Shown in pieces: positions 24,688 through 34,087 of a stretch of DNA of 35,233 nucleotides. Where the stretch lies: contig JAYSPV010000072.1 of assembly GCA_043721915.1 (NCBI GenBank), positions 1-35,233 on the forward strand, given 5' to 3'. The notes under the pieces are model-generated. The model worked only from the letters and a program-made list of their open reading frames with translations. It was not told the origin of the DNA and made no database searches. A program made the translations under genes and the position numbers. The stretch is from UBA668 sp043721915 (GTDB lineage Bacteria; Actinomycetota; Acidimicrobiia; Acidimicrobiales; Ilumatobacteraceae). Within the stretch, counting starts at the first letter, position 1. Each line of letters starts with the position of its first letter.

Positions 24688-25239
24688 ATGGAACTCGAAG
24701 TCCGCAAGATCGTCTCCTGCGTGGAGACCACCCACCGCGAGATGGGCCGCAGCGTGGATGGCTTGCACCGCAAGGTCGCCACGGCTGTGGTGTTCACCAA
24801 CCCGTTCGCCGGCCGCTACGTCGATGATCTGGCCGAACTCGTCGATCTCGGCGCGCCGCTCGGGCAGCTGCTCGTCGACGAAGCGCTCGCGGTGCTCGGC
24901 CGCCCGGCCGACGACGTGTCGGCCTACGGCAAGGCCGTGATCGTCGGCCATGCCGGCGAGATCGAGCACGGGGCAGCGCTGATCCACCCCAAGTTCGGCG
25001 CTCCCGTGCGGGCTGCGCTCGGTCGAGGCCCGGCGATCATCCCTTCCACCAAGCTGATGGGCGGACCCGGCACACGCATCGTGGCCCCGCTCACCAACTG
25101 CAGCGACATCTGGGTGTTCGACGACATGGATGCGATCGCGATCTCGGTCGACGACGCACCGCGGCCCGATGAGATTGTCGCCGTGCTCGCCCTCGGCGTG
25201 GGTGGCCGGCCGCTGCACCGGATCGGCGCCCCGTCGTGA
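24688..25239 (+). CDS. Amino acid synthesis family protein (AA_synth, DUF1185)
   Basis: A 183-residue cytoplasmic protein. VRKIVSCVETTHREMG at the start, VFTNPFAGRYVDDLAELVDLG and AYGKAVIVGHAGEIEHGAALIHPKFG are recognisable from the AA_synth family (PF06684), a group known mainly from structures, with no settled reaction. The length agrees with the family. A start at the ATG at 24688 gives the full domain. It overlaps the EthD-type gene by 4 bp (GTGA), so the two probably form a small catabolic unit. In related genomes such pairs occur with aromatic or side-chain catabolism genes (inference). It is divergent from the EamA transporter. Confidence 0.8.
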   Translation: MELEVRKIVSCVETTHREMGRSVDGLHRKVATAVVFTNPFAGRYVDDLAELVDLGAPLGQLLVDEALAVLGRPADDVSAYGKAVIVGHAGEIEHGAALIHPKFGAPVRAALGRGPAIIPSTKLMGGPGTRIVAPLTNCSDIWVFDDMDAIAISVDDAPRPDEIVAVLALGVGGRPLHRIGAPS

Positions 25240-25538
25240 CGTGCAAGGCGATCATCCTCCTCTCCCGTCGCGACGACATGTCACACGAGGAGTTCCTCGC
25301 CTGGTGGCTGGGCGAGCATGCGCCGCTTGCGGCACAACTGCCGAACGTGCGCCGCATCGTGTTCAACGCAACGCACGAACACGACGACGTCGATGGCGTC
25401 TCCGAGCTGTGGTTCGACAGCCGCGCCGATTTCGACGCGGCCTACGCGACCGAACTGGGCAAGCAGGTAGCCGCCGACTCGATGGCGCACGTACGTAGCA
25501 GGGTGCGACTGTTCGTCGACGAACACGACATCGTCTGA
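25236..25538 (+). CDS. EthD domain protein
   Basis: A 100-residue ferredoxin-like (dimeric alpha/beta barrel) protein. MSHEEFLAWWLGEHAPLA, with the His-Ala-Pro, is the EthD signature (PF07110), and LWFDSRADFDAAY matches the next conserved stretch. Members have been linked to ether degradation and to other small-ligand reactions, but usually serve an unknown role. The start is GTG at 25236, overlapping the stop of the AA_synth gene by 4 bp. It ends 7 bp before the convergent HD-domain gene, so no separate terminator fits between them. Confidence 0.85.
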   Translation: MTCKAIILLSRRDDMSHEEFLAWWLGEHAPLAAQLPNVRRIVFNATHEHDDVDGVSELWFDSRADFDAAYATELGKQVAADSMAHVRSRVRLFVDEHDIV

Positions 25539-25545
25539 CCGGGGA

Positions 25546-26166
25546 TCACACCGCCGACCACGCGGGGCGGCTGAACACCTCGTTGACGTCAGCGCGAAAC
25601 GACTCGAGGTCGTGGGTCGGGAATGCCGGGTCGAAGCTGTTCTGGTCCCACTTGGCACAGAACTCCTCGCACAAGCCGGCCCACTGGTGCGTGCGGTACT
25701 GATCGCGGGCATTTCGATCGCCACCGTGGAAGTGCGCGTAGTAGTAGCTCTGGAACACCCCGTGATGCAACACCACCCAGTGCACCTCCGCCGGCACGTA
25801 CGGCTGCAGGATCGACGCCGCGAGCTCGCTGTGGTTGTAGGGGGCCAGCTCGTCGCCGATGTCGTGCACGAGCGCGGCGACCACCCAGTTCACATCGGCG
25901 CCATCGAGGCGGGCACGGGTGGCGGCCTGCAGCGAGTGCTCCAGACGGGTGATCTGGTAGCCGCCGAGCGAACCGGCGAGATGACCGAGCGCGGTCATGA
26001 TCCGGTCGGGAAGGCTCGCCGCGTAGACGCGTTCGTAGCGGTCGAGCAGTGCGTAGTCGGCTTCGCTGCCCTCGGCCATCGAGGTGAACGACACGACGCC
26101 AGTCGGGATCTCGCCGTTCCCGTCGACGTCGCCGTCACCGGTGGTGGTGGTGGTCGCTTCAGTCAT
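25546..26166 (-). CDS. HD-domain protein, possible PhnZ-like oxygenase or phosphohydrolase
   Basis: A 206-residue protein with the HD metal-binding set: H77 (LEHSLQAA), H101-D102 (ALVHDIGDEL), H112 (NHSELAA), H134/H135 (LHHGVFQ) and a late Asp (KWDQNSFDP). This His-HD-His-His-Asp set is shared by HD phosphohydrolases and by PhnZ/inositol-oxygenase-type diiron enzymes. The sequence between HH and the last Asp (FQSYYYAHFHGGDRN) resembles the latter group, so an oxygenase is possible (inference). The start is taken at the ATG at 26166, behind an AGGGA element; the upstream in-frame Met adds 12 residues without support. It is divergent from the DUF4157 gene, with a 174-bp gap. Confidence 0.75.
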   Translation of the reverse strand: MTEATTTTTGDGDVDGNGEIPTGVVSFTSMAEGSEADYALLDRYERVYAASLPDRIMTALGHLAGSLGGYQITRLEHSLQAATRARLDGADVNWVVAALVHDIGDELAPYNHSELAASILQPYVPAEVHWVVLHHGVFQSYYYAHFHGGDRNARDQYRTHQWAGLCEEFCAKWDQNSFDPAFPTHDLESFRADVNEVFSRPAWSAV

Positions 26167-26293
26167 CACTTGTCCCTCGCTAGCTTCGGGTCGGATCGCC
26201 ACATCCGACGCGTATCAATCGGTACATGTTGCCAGGACTTTGGTGTTCGCCCACAGCAATCGAACGGGGGTGGCAGGCAGCACATCGCCTCAA

Positions 26294-26335
26294 GCCGCCG
26301 CGTGCGGCTGAGCTATGCTCCGCTGCTGAGAGGAG
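26294..26335 (+). promoter_or_regulatory. Leader of the DUF4157 gene: hairpin, possible -10, ribosome-binding site
   Basis: GCCGC and GCGGC (26294-26308) can form a 5-bp hairpin. TATGCT (26314-26319) is a fair actinobacterial -10 without a clear -35. AGGAG (26331-26335) stands 5 bp before the ATG at 26341 and fixes that start. The ribosome-binding site is well supported, the rest weakly. Confidence 0.45.
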
Positions 26336-26340
26336 CCGGC

Positions 26341-29025
26341 ATGTACACACACGTCCGACGCGCACCGACAGCTGAACTCGAGGAGGCGGAGCTCGAGGAG
26401 TCTTCGCCACAGCCGGGAAAGTTGCTTGTCGGCGCCGCTGACGACCGCTACGAAGTCGCTGCGGATCGAGCCGCTGCCGAGGTGGTGGCACGGCTGAGCC
26501 AGCCGGCTGCCGCAGGTTCTTCCGCACCTGTGTCGCGCAGTGCTGGCTCCTCACCCCTCACCGCACCAGTCCAACGCTCGGCCGCCGCGCCCGCGAGTAA
26601 CGCGGTGGTGGGTGCCGAGGGTGGCGGGCTGCCGGCCTCGGTGGAGTCTCAGATCGAATCCGCCCGATCGTCGGGCAGCGCACTCGACCCGGCGACGCGG
26701 GCTGCGATGGAAGCCGCATTCGGCGCGGACTTCTCGGCGGTACGAACTCACTCCGGCTCGCAATCGAGCGCGCTGAACGACGCCCTCCAGGCGAAGGCGT
26801 TCACGGTCGGCAGTGACATCTTCTTCAACGGCAGAGTGCCCGACGCGGGTGGCGCCGCTGGCCAGCAACTACTTGCGCACGAGTTGGCGCACACGCTGCA
26901 GCACGACGGTGGTGACAGTTCGATTCAACGGTGGTCGTTCGGCAAGGACGACAAGCCCAAGAAGCAAGACCCACAGGCCATCGCCAAGAAGAAGGAAGTC
27001 ACCGAGAAGAAGCGCCTCGACGGCGAACGCGAGCTCGGGAATCAGCAACGCACTGCGTTGAAGGAGAAGGTGGGCGACGATCCGTCGGTGCTCGGTGACG
27101 TCACCGGCCGGTTCAACACGGCGCTGGCCGACGAGGCGAAGTTGCGCGAGTCACTGATTGCTTCCGGTACGGAGCCCGAGGAGGCGGAAACAGAGGCCTA
27201 CCAGCAGATCTGGATGAAAGCCGACCCCGAGTTGCGGGCGTTGCGGCCGATGCGCGAAACCCGGGCCGAGAAGCTGATCTCGAAGACCGGCGAGACACGC
27301 ACGGAGATGGCGGTTGCTGCCAGCGCCAAGAAGAACGAAGCGAACGACAAGGGTGGCTCGCTCGTCTCGCGCAAGGTCGAGGACCTGATGGTCGCGGAGT
27401 TGACCGAGGTCGAGCGTCTCGTCATCGAAGGCGAACCGCGTAGCAGGGCGGAGAAGATGGCACACGCCAGGATCTGGTCGAAAGCGGACAAGAAGGTTGT
27501 CGCAAAGGCACCGGCGGTCGGTTCGAAGCTGGAGGCGGCGGCATACGAGATCGCGGCGAAACGAGTCGGCAGGGTCGCGACCAAGCCCGAGGGCTCGAAT
27601 TCCGACATCCTGAAGCAAGGCGTCACTGCTGCGAAGGTGACGATGGGGGTCACCAGCAAGATCGGCACCGGCGTCAAGATGGGCTTCAACGACGGTGACA
27701 AGACCAAACTCTCCCAAGGCGAGATGGGTGGCGGCGGCGTCGAGAGCATCTCCAACATGGTCACCGGTGTGCTCGATTCGATCATCGGCATCCGCGACTT
27801 CGTTGCGCTGATCAGCCAGCTCACCAGCCAGACCTCGCTCGACTACAACGACATCGGCGGGGCGATCAAGGCCGGGCTCGACCAGGTCGGCCAGCTGAAC
27901 AAGAACGTCAGCTCCGCAATGAAGATCGCCGGAGCGCTCAGCGAGAGCTCACTCAGCGCGGTGGCCAGCATGATCCCGATCGTTGACGTCATCGGCAATG
28001 CGATCGCGATCGCTTCCGGTATCGCGGAGTCGGTGCCGAACGCGATGCGCCTCGGCAGCACCGTCGGCGACATCTATCTTGCCCGTGGCGCCGATCGGCC
28101 TGAGCTGGTGTTGCTGCTACAGCGGCTCGGTCGCCGCAACGGCCAACTCCTCGAGCAGTCGCTGTACTCGACGAGTTCGGCAGTGGTGAAACTGACACTG
28201 GGCATCGCTCAGCTCGCTTCCGGCGGCGCCGATTTCGGTGCAACCACTGGTCTGAAAACCGCGGTGCTGGTCATCGACGCCGCACACTCATTCGGTCACT
28301 TCGTGGCCGACGAGGTGTTCGCCGTGCAGGCCAAGGGGGCACGCAAACAGCTCGTGGGCAAGTCGGAGGGCTCAGCCGAACAGGTGCTCAGCAAGGACGC
28401 CAGCTACGCGATCGATGCCCTGCTGACGGCAGCCACCAAGGGCGACAAGGCGACGCAAGCCCTCGCCCGTGGCGCTCTGCGCGACGGCTACGGGGTGAAG
28501 TTCACGACCGGCGGCACCGACGAGATCGCCGCCGCACACGATCGCATCCTCAAGATCCTGAAGGAGTCGGACCAGCCGAAGACGACGCTGGACAAGCTCA
28601 AGGACGGGGTCAACACGATCAAGTCGAAGGCCGGCGCAATGTCGGACAAGGCCGCCGACGTCAGCACGCTGGCGAGTGCACGGACCACGGTCGATGGCAA
28701 GAAGCGCGGCTTCGGCTGGCGGATGAAGATGTGGTTCAAGTCCGACGCTGCGCTCGCTCGGCGGATCGCCGCTCACAACGTCGAACAGGGCGATGATCGC
28801 ATGACGGTCAAGGGTCACAAGGGTGGCGTCGAAGACCCGAACATCACCAGCCCGAAACTGCAGGAGTCGCTGATCAAGGAGATGAAGGCGATGAGCACGC
28901 CCGACCTGCAGAAGGCGATGAACGACATGAAGCGCTCGCAGTTCGAACGGATCGTGTTTGCCCAGGCGTTCGCGGAACGACTGAAGGACGACCTGGGGAA
29001 TGACTCCGGGGAAGGCTCCGAATGA
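26341..29025 (+). CDS. DUF4157 (eCIS-core) protein with long unassigned C-terminal region
   Basis: An 894-residue protein. Residues 26-52 (PGKLLVGAADDRYEVAADRA) match the entry motif of eCIS-associated DUF4157 proteins. About residues 100-192 form the metallopeptidase-like core: AAMEAAFGADFSAVRTH, AFTVGSDIFFN and LLAHELAHTLQH, with the zinc motif HELAH at 180-184. A charged, Lys/Glu-rich helical stretch (about 205-480) follows, then a hydrophobic glycine-rich helical part (about 540-680) and a basic C-terminus. The last 690 residues match no family I can name. DUF4157 marks cargo or maturation proteins of extracellular contractile injection systems and of polymorphic toxins. No signal peptide is present. 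ATG at 26341 is chosen for its AGGAG site. The stop overlaps the next gene by 4 bp. Confidence 0.85.
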   Translation: MYTHVRRAPTAELEEAELEESSPQPGKLLVGAADDRYEVAADRAAAEVVARLSQPAAAGSSAPVSRSAGSSPLTAPVQRSAAAPASNAVVGAEGGGLPASVESQIESARSSGSALDPATRAAMEAAFGADFSAVRTHSGSQSSALNDALQAKAFTVGSDIFFNGRVPDAGGAAGQQLLAHELAHTLQHDGGDSSIQRWSFGKDDKPKKQDPQAIAKKKEVTEKKRLDGERELGNQQRTALKEKVGDDPSVLGDVTGRFNTALADEAKLRESLIASGTEPEEAETEAYQQIWMKADPELRALRPMRETRAEKLISKTGETRTEMAVAASAKKNEANDKGGSLVSRKVEDLMVAELTEVERLVIEGEPRSRAEKMAHARIWSKADKKVVAKAPAVGSKLEAAAYEIAAKRVGRVATKPEGSNSDILKQGVTAAKVTMGVTSKIGTGVKMGFNDGDKTKLSQGEMGGGGVESISNMVTGVLDSIIGIRDFVALISQLTSQTSLDYNDIGGAIKAGLDQVGQLNKNVSSAMKIAGALSESSLSAVASMIPIVDVIGNAIAIASGIAESVPNAMRLGSTVGDIYLARGADRPELVLLLQRLGRRNGQLLEQSLYSTSSAVVKLTLGIAQLASGGADFGATTGLKTAVLVIDAAHSFGHFVADEVFAVQAKGARKQLVGKSEGSAEQVLSKDASYAIDALLTAATKGDKATQALARGALRDGYGVKFTTGGTDEIAAAHDRILKILKESDQPKTTLDKLKDGVNTIKSKAGAMSDKAADVSTLASARTTVDGKKRGFGWRMKMWFKSDAALARRIAAHNVEQGDDRMTVKGHKGGVEDPNITSPKLQESLIKEMKAMSTPDLQKAMNDMKRSQFERIVFAQAFAERLKDDLGNDSGEGSE

Positions 29026-29549
29026 CGATCGTCGCCGCCATCGCCGCGTTCTTCGAACGGCACGATTGGCCGATCGACCACTTCGGCGAGGACGACGGTG
29101 CGCTGGGCGCAGCCGTCGACACCGCAGCGGATCGCGTGACCATCACATCGGTCAAGGGTCAACACGGCACCTGGCCGCTGGTGGTGTCGGTGGTCGGCGC
29201 CGACCTTTCGTATCTCGTCGTGCACAGCATCGTGCCGCCGGTTGCACCCTTCGGTGACGAAGTGTCCGTGCTGGAACTGCTCACGCGAATGAACGACGGA
29301 TTGGTCGACGGGTGTTTCGAGCTCAACTTCGACGACGGCACGATTCGCTTTCGTTCAGCGGTGCCGATCCGATCGTTGGCGATGCTCGACACCGACACGC
29401 TGACCAACTTCGTCGGCGACGTCATCACGGCCAACGTCACCACTGCCGATCGGTTCATCCCTGCGCTCGAGGCTGTGATCGACCACGGCATGGCACCGAC
29501 CATCGCGGTCGCAAAGGTCGAGGCCGGGCTCGACCCGACCGCCGGCTAG
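29022..29549 (+). CDS. Small YbjN/secretion-chaperone-like protein
   Basis: A 175-residue acidic protein. Its layout, a helix (IAAFFERHDW), then beta strands (RVTITSVKGQHGTWPLVVSVVG, LSYLVVHSIVPP), a helix with a conserved-looking ELLTRMNDGLVDGCFELNFDDGTIRFRS and a long final helix, is that of the YbjN / type III chaperone-like fold. The assignment is by pattern, not strong identity. ATGA overlap with the DUF4157 gene points to tight co-expression. Such partners often keep a secreted protein soluble, or act as immunity proteins, and both are open here (inference). It is the last gene of the unit. Confidence 0.7.
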   Translation: MTIVAAIAAFFERHDWPIDHFGEDDGALGAAVDTAADRVTITSVKGQHGTWPLVVSVVGADLSYLVVHSIVPPVAPFGDEVSVLELLTRMNDGLVDGCFELNFDDGTIRFRSAVPIRSLAMLDTDTLTNFVGDVITANVTTADRFIPALEAVIDHGMAPTIAVAKVEAGLDPTAG

Positions 29550-29712
29550 CAGCCCGTCGCAACCCGCCGCACCGCAACGGCGCGGCAGCTGGGGGGACGT
29601 AGTGCCCTAGCGCGACCGAGGCTCGTGGCGCAGCATGAGATCGCAGAGCTCGCAGACACGCGCATGCGGTATGGACACTCCGGCGACCTCGCAACACAGC
29701 AAGGAGCACACC
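29550..29712. other. Intergenic region before the lipoprotein gene
   Basis: 163 bp with a weak 5-bp inverted repeat (29565-29582) that lacks a T-run. An AAGGAG ribosome-binding site at 29701-29706 is followed after 6 bp by the ATG at 29713, which decides that start. No promoter elements stand out. Confidence 0.5.
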
Positions 29713-30474
29713 ATGCTTCACACACGCAGATCCCTCATCCTGATCGCTTCGCTCGCGCTGATCGGCGCGTGCAGCAGCGACTCGTCCAGCTCGTCCACGA
29801 CCGCTGCATCGACGACATCGACCACGGCACTACCCGTCACCACCGTCACGCCGACGACCGTCGTAGCGGCGACCACCGTCGCACCCACGACAGTGCCCGA
29901 GACGACCGTCCCCGCGGCCACGCAGATGGCCATCTGGCCGACAACCGACGTGGTGTTCACCACACCGGAGGCCGCAGCAGCCGACTTCCTCGCAGCAGTG
30001 TTCGGCGAGGGGCCGTTGCTCGGCGACTTCATGGCCGGCGACTCACGCAGCGGCGAGATCGAGGTGTTCGCCTCCGTCGACGGCGCCCCGATCGGCGAGC
30101 CGCGCAGCGTGTTGATGCTGCGCCAGCTCGGCCCGAGTGACGGCTGGTTCGTCCTCGCCGCTACCAGCGTCCAGACCATCACCACCCCCGCGTTGTTGGC
30201 GACCGTGCCCGCAGGACTGTTGAGCGTCGAAGGTCTCGGCACAGGCTTCGAGGCGACGATCATCGTGAGCGCGTTCCTCGCGGGCAACGCCGCCAGCGAA
30301 TTTGACCGCGAGGTCACGATGGCCGGCAACTTCGGTGAGAGCCTCCCCTACTCGGTGCATCTCGATCTGACGGCCGCCACCAGTGGTGACGTCGTCGTGC
30401 TGATGATCATCGGTGGCGCCGGCCTAGAGACCGACCCCGGCGACTTCAGCGCTCTCGCCGTCGTCATCGCCTGA
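29713..30474 (+). CDS. Ser/Thr-rich lipoprotein with Gmad2-like domain
   Basis: A 253-residue exported lipoprotein. Residues 1-19 form a signal peptide (MLHTRRSLILIASLALIGA) with the lipidation Cys at 20. Residues 21-75 form a Ser/Thr/Val-rich, Pro-poor linker typical of actinobacterial surface proteins. The rest is a beta-rich domain. GLGTGFEATIIVSAFLAGN and LDLTAATSGDVVVLMIIGG resemble the Gmad2 immunoglobulin-like domain, which is seen in lipoproteins of this class. The preceding part (LLRQLGPSDGWFVLAATS) is also common in such proteins. The role is unknown; a cell-envelope or polymer-binding job would fit. The gene stands alone, with bioY convergent 30 bp downstream. Confidence 0.75.
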   Translation: MLHTRRSLILIASLALIGACSSDSSSSSTTAASTTSTTALPVTTVTPTTVVAATTVAPTTVPETTVPAATQMAIWPTTDVVFTTPEAAAADFLAAVFGEGPLLGDFMAGDSRSGEIEVFASVDGAPIGEPRSVLMLRQLGPSDGWFVLAATSVQTITTPALLATVPAGLLSVEGLGTGFEATIIVSAFLAGNAASEFDREVTMAGNFGESLPYSVHLDLTAATSGDVVVLMIIGGAGLETDPGDFSALAVVIA

Positions 30475-30504
30475 TCGACGCCGCTGCGCCTGGTGCCGTG
30501 CGCC

Positions 30505-31119
30505 TCACTCGCCCTTGCGGTTGACCAGCGCCCAGGCACCGGGCAGCAACGCACCGGCAAGGGTCAGCTTGACGATGTCGCCGATCAGGAACGGAGTGAC
30601 ACCGAGCGACAGCGCGTTCACGTCGCCGGTGGCCACCGGCAGGCCAAGGTCGTGGGCCAGCCAGCCTGCACCGAACACGTAGATGATGACCGAGCCCAAT
30701 GCCATCGCCGACCATGCGGAAGCCAGATTGCGGTCCTGGCGGCGCTCGGCGAGATACCCGACGACACCGGCCGCGACGACGAAGCCGACGAAGTAGCCCA
30801 TCGTTGCGCCGGTACCGATCGACCAGCCGCCGTCGCCACCCGAGTAGAACGGGAGCCCTACCAACCCGAACACCCAGTACAGCATCTGCGATGCCGCGCC
30901 CGAACGCCACCCGAGCGCACCGCCGGCGAGCAGAACACCCAGGGTCTGGCCCGTGATCGGCACCGGCGTGAAGCCGAGCTTCCACTCCCATTGAGCCAGG
31001 GCGGCAGTGAGCAACGCGAACCCGACGACCAGTGCAACCGTGCGGGCCACCGCAAGGTTGCGGATCGACGGCCGCCTCCAGAGTTGATCGATGAGCACGA
31101 TGGGGTACGTAGCAGTCAC
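30505..31119 (-). CDS. bioY: BioY biotin transporter substrate-binding subunit
   Basis: A 204-residue membrane protein with about six membrane segments that binds biotin. FTPVPITGQTLGVLLAGGALG (about residues 44-64) is the BioY signature, followed by GLVGLPFYSGGDGGW. BioY works alone at low rate or as the S component of an ECF transporter with EcfA and EcfT. No ecf genes are visible, so a solitary BioY or shared modules elsewhere are likely. The start is GTG at 31119, with AGAGGA about 8 bp upstream; an open extension to 31278 is not family-like. It converges with the lipoprotein gene. Confidence 0.87.
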   Translation of the reverse strand: MTATYPIVLIDQLWRRPSIRNLAVARTVALVVGFALLTAALAQWEWKLGFTPVPITGQTLGVLLAGGALGWRSGAASQMLYWVFGLVGLPFYSGGDGGWSIGTGATMGYFVGFVVAAGVVGYLAERRQDRNLASAWSAMALGSVIIYVFGAGWLAHDLGLPVATGDVNALSLGVTPFLIGDIVKLTLAGALLPGAWALVNRKGE

Positions 31120-31146
31120 GTTCGGATCCTCTGGTAGGTGTGCCTC

Positions 31147-31162
31147 AGCGTGGGTACACGCT
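31147..31162. promoter_or_regulatory. Short perfect inverted repeat upstream of bioY
   Basis: AGCGTG, a GGTA loop and CACGCT pair perfectly 28 bp before the bioY start. Outside it, TGCCTC (31141-31146) and GAGGCA (31193-31198) are also complementary. It does not fit the BirA, BioQ or BioR operators that I know, so it is only a candidate control site for bioY. Confidence 0.3.
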
Positions 31163-31299
31163 CGCCAGATTTGTAGCACGTACTGGGATCCCGAGGCATC
31201 ACCGACGCGCAGACCAGAGCTTGCGGCCGATGAACCTCGTGTCGCCCACGGTCCTCGGCCGACCCGCCGACGTGACATCGTTGGCTCACCCTCTGCGTC

Positions 31300-31364
31300 A
31301 ACCTCTTGTTACTGGTATAGATCCACCACTTGACACGATCCATTATCGATGCCATCATCAGTCG
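31300..31364 (+). promoter_or_regulatory. Candidate furA promoter/operator region
   Basis: This part of the 245-bp divergent gap is AT-richer than its surroundings. TTGACA (31330-31335) is a strong -35 match, though the spaced -10 is poor. In actinobacteria FurA represses itself and katG from an AT-rich operator just before its start, so this is the place to expect it. The rest of the gap (31163-31299) shows nothing I can name. Confidence 0.35.
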
Positions 31365-31820
31365 ATGAGCGACACCACAGAGGTTCTACGCCTGCACGGC
31401 GTACAGATCACTGCACAGCGGCTCGCCATCATGCGTGCTCTGTCATCCCACGCACACTCAACAGCCGACGAACTGGCCGAAGACGTCCGCAATGCCCTGG
31501 GCACCATCTCCCGTCAAGCCGTGTACGACTCACTTGGTGTGCTGGTGGAGAAGAACCTCGTGCGCCGGATTCAGCCCAGTGGCTCCGCGGCCCGCTACGA
31601 GTGCCGCGTCGGCGACAACCATCACCACCTGATCTGCCGTGACTGTGGCACCACGGTCGACATCGACTGTGCAGTCGGCCACCGGCCGTGCCTCATCGCC
31701 GACGACGACCACGGCTACGAGATCGACGAAGCCGAAGTCATCTACTGGGGCACCTGCCCCGCCTGTCGCACCTCAATCACATCCCAAACCGGGTCTCTAC
31801 CGCAACCAACTCTTCCCTAA
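31365..31820 (+). CDS. furA: FurA-type ferric uptake/peroxide regulator
   Basis: A 151-residue Fur-family repressor. The winged-helix part includes ITAQRLAIMRAL and ISRQAVYDSLGVLVEKNLV, where the recognition helix carries RQAVYDSL. The dimer domain has HHHLICRDCG (86-95) with a CxxC Zn site, and CPAC (131-134) a second one. Position directly before katG is the classic FurA arrangement, where oxidation of the repressor releases its operator and lets both genes be transcribed. The start is ATG at 31365. The stop TAA is fused with the AAGGAG ribosome-binding site of katG, so the two genes are coupled. Confidence 0.9.
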   Translation: MSDTTEVLRLHGVQITAQRLAIMRALSSHAHSTADELAEDVRNALGTISRQAVYDSLGVLVEKNLVRRIQPSGSAARYECRVGDNHHHLICRDCGTTVDIDCAVGHRPCLIADDDHGYEIDEAEVIYWGTCPACRTSITSQTGSLPQPTLP

Positions 31821-31824
31821 GGAG
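31819..31824 (+). promoter_or_regulatory. katG ribosome-binding site overlapping the furA stop
   Basis: AAGGAG begins within the furA TAA and lies 5 bp before the katG ATG (31830). It supports the start chosen and indicates translational coupling. Confidence 0.8.
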
Positions 31825-31829
31825 CACCA

Positions 31830-34049
<2,220 letters not shown>

Positions 34050-34057
34050 TCCGAGAG

Positions 34058-34081
34058 CGGGTCTCAGGCGCTGGAAACCCG
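34058..34081. terminator. Weak bidirectional stem-loop between convergent genes
   Basis: CGGGTCTC and GAAACCCG pair with one mismatch around an 8-base loop, between the stops of katG and the LLM gene. There is no T-run, so intrinsic termination is uncertain. Confidence 0.3.
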
Positions 34082-34087
34082 AGCGCG

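Noticed and set aside
23088..24827. Long plus-strand open frame opposite the EamA gene
   Set aside because: It is low in hydrophobic residues and very rich in Arg, His and Gln, as expected of the antisense of this GC-rich gene.
22603..25218. Very long open frame on the minus strand across the isomerase-like, EamA and AA_synth genes
   Set aside because: It is an out-of-frame shadow of high-GC genes: Arg/Ala/Pro-rich, without domain motifs, and incompatible with three well-supported genes.
25612..26340. N-terminal extension of the DUF4157 gene upstream of 26341
   Set aside because: The reading frame is open but overlaps the HD-domain gene antisense and lacks the family motif, while AGGAG before 26341 fixes the start.
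29565..29582. Inverted repeat after the small partner gene as a terminator
   Set aside because: The stem is only 5 bp and no T-run follows.
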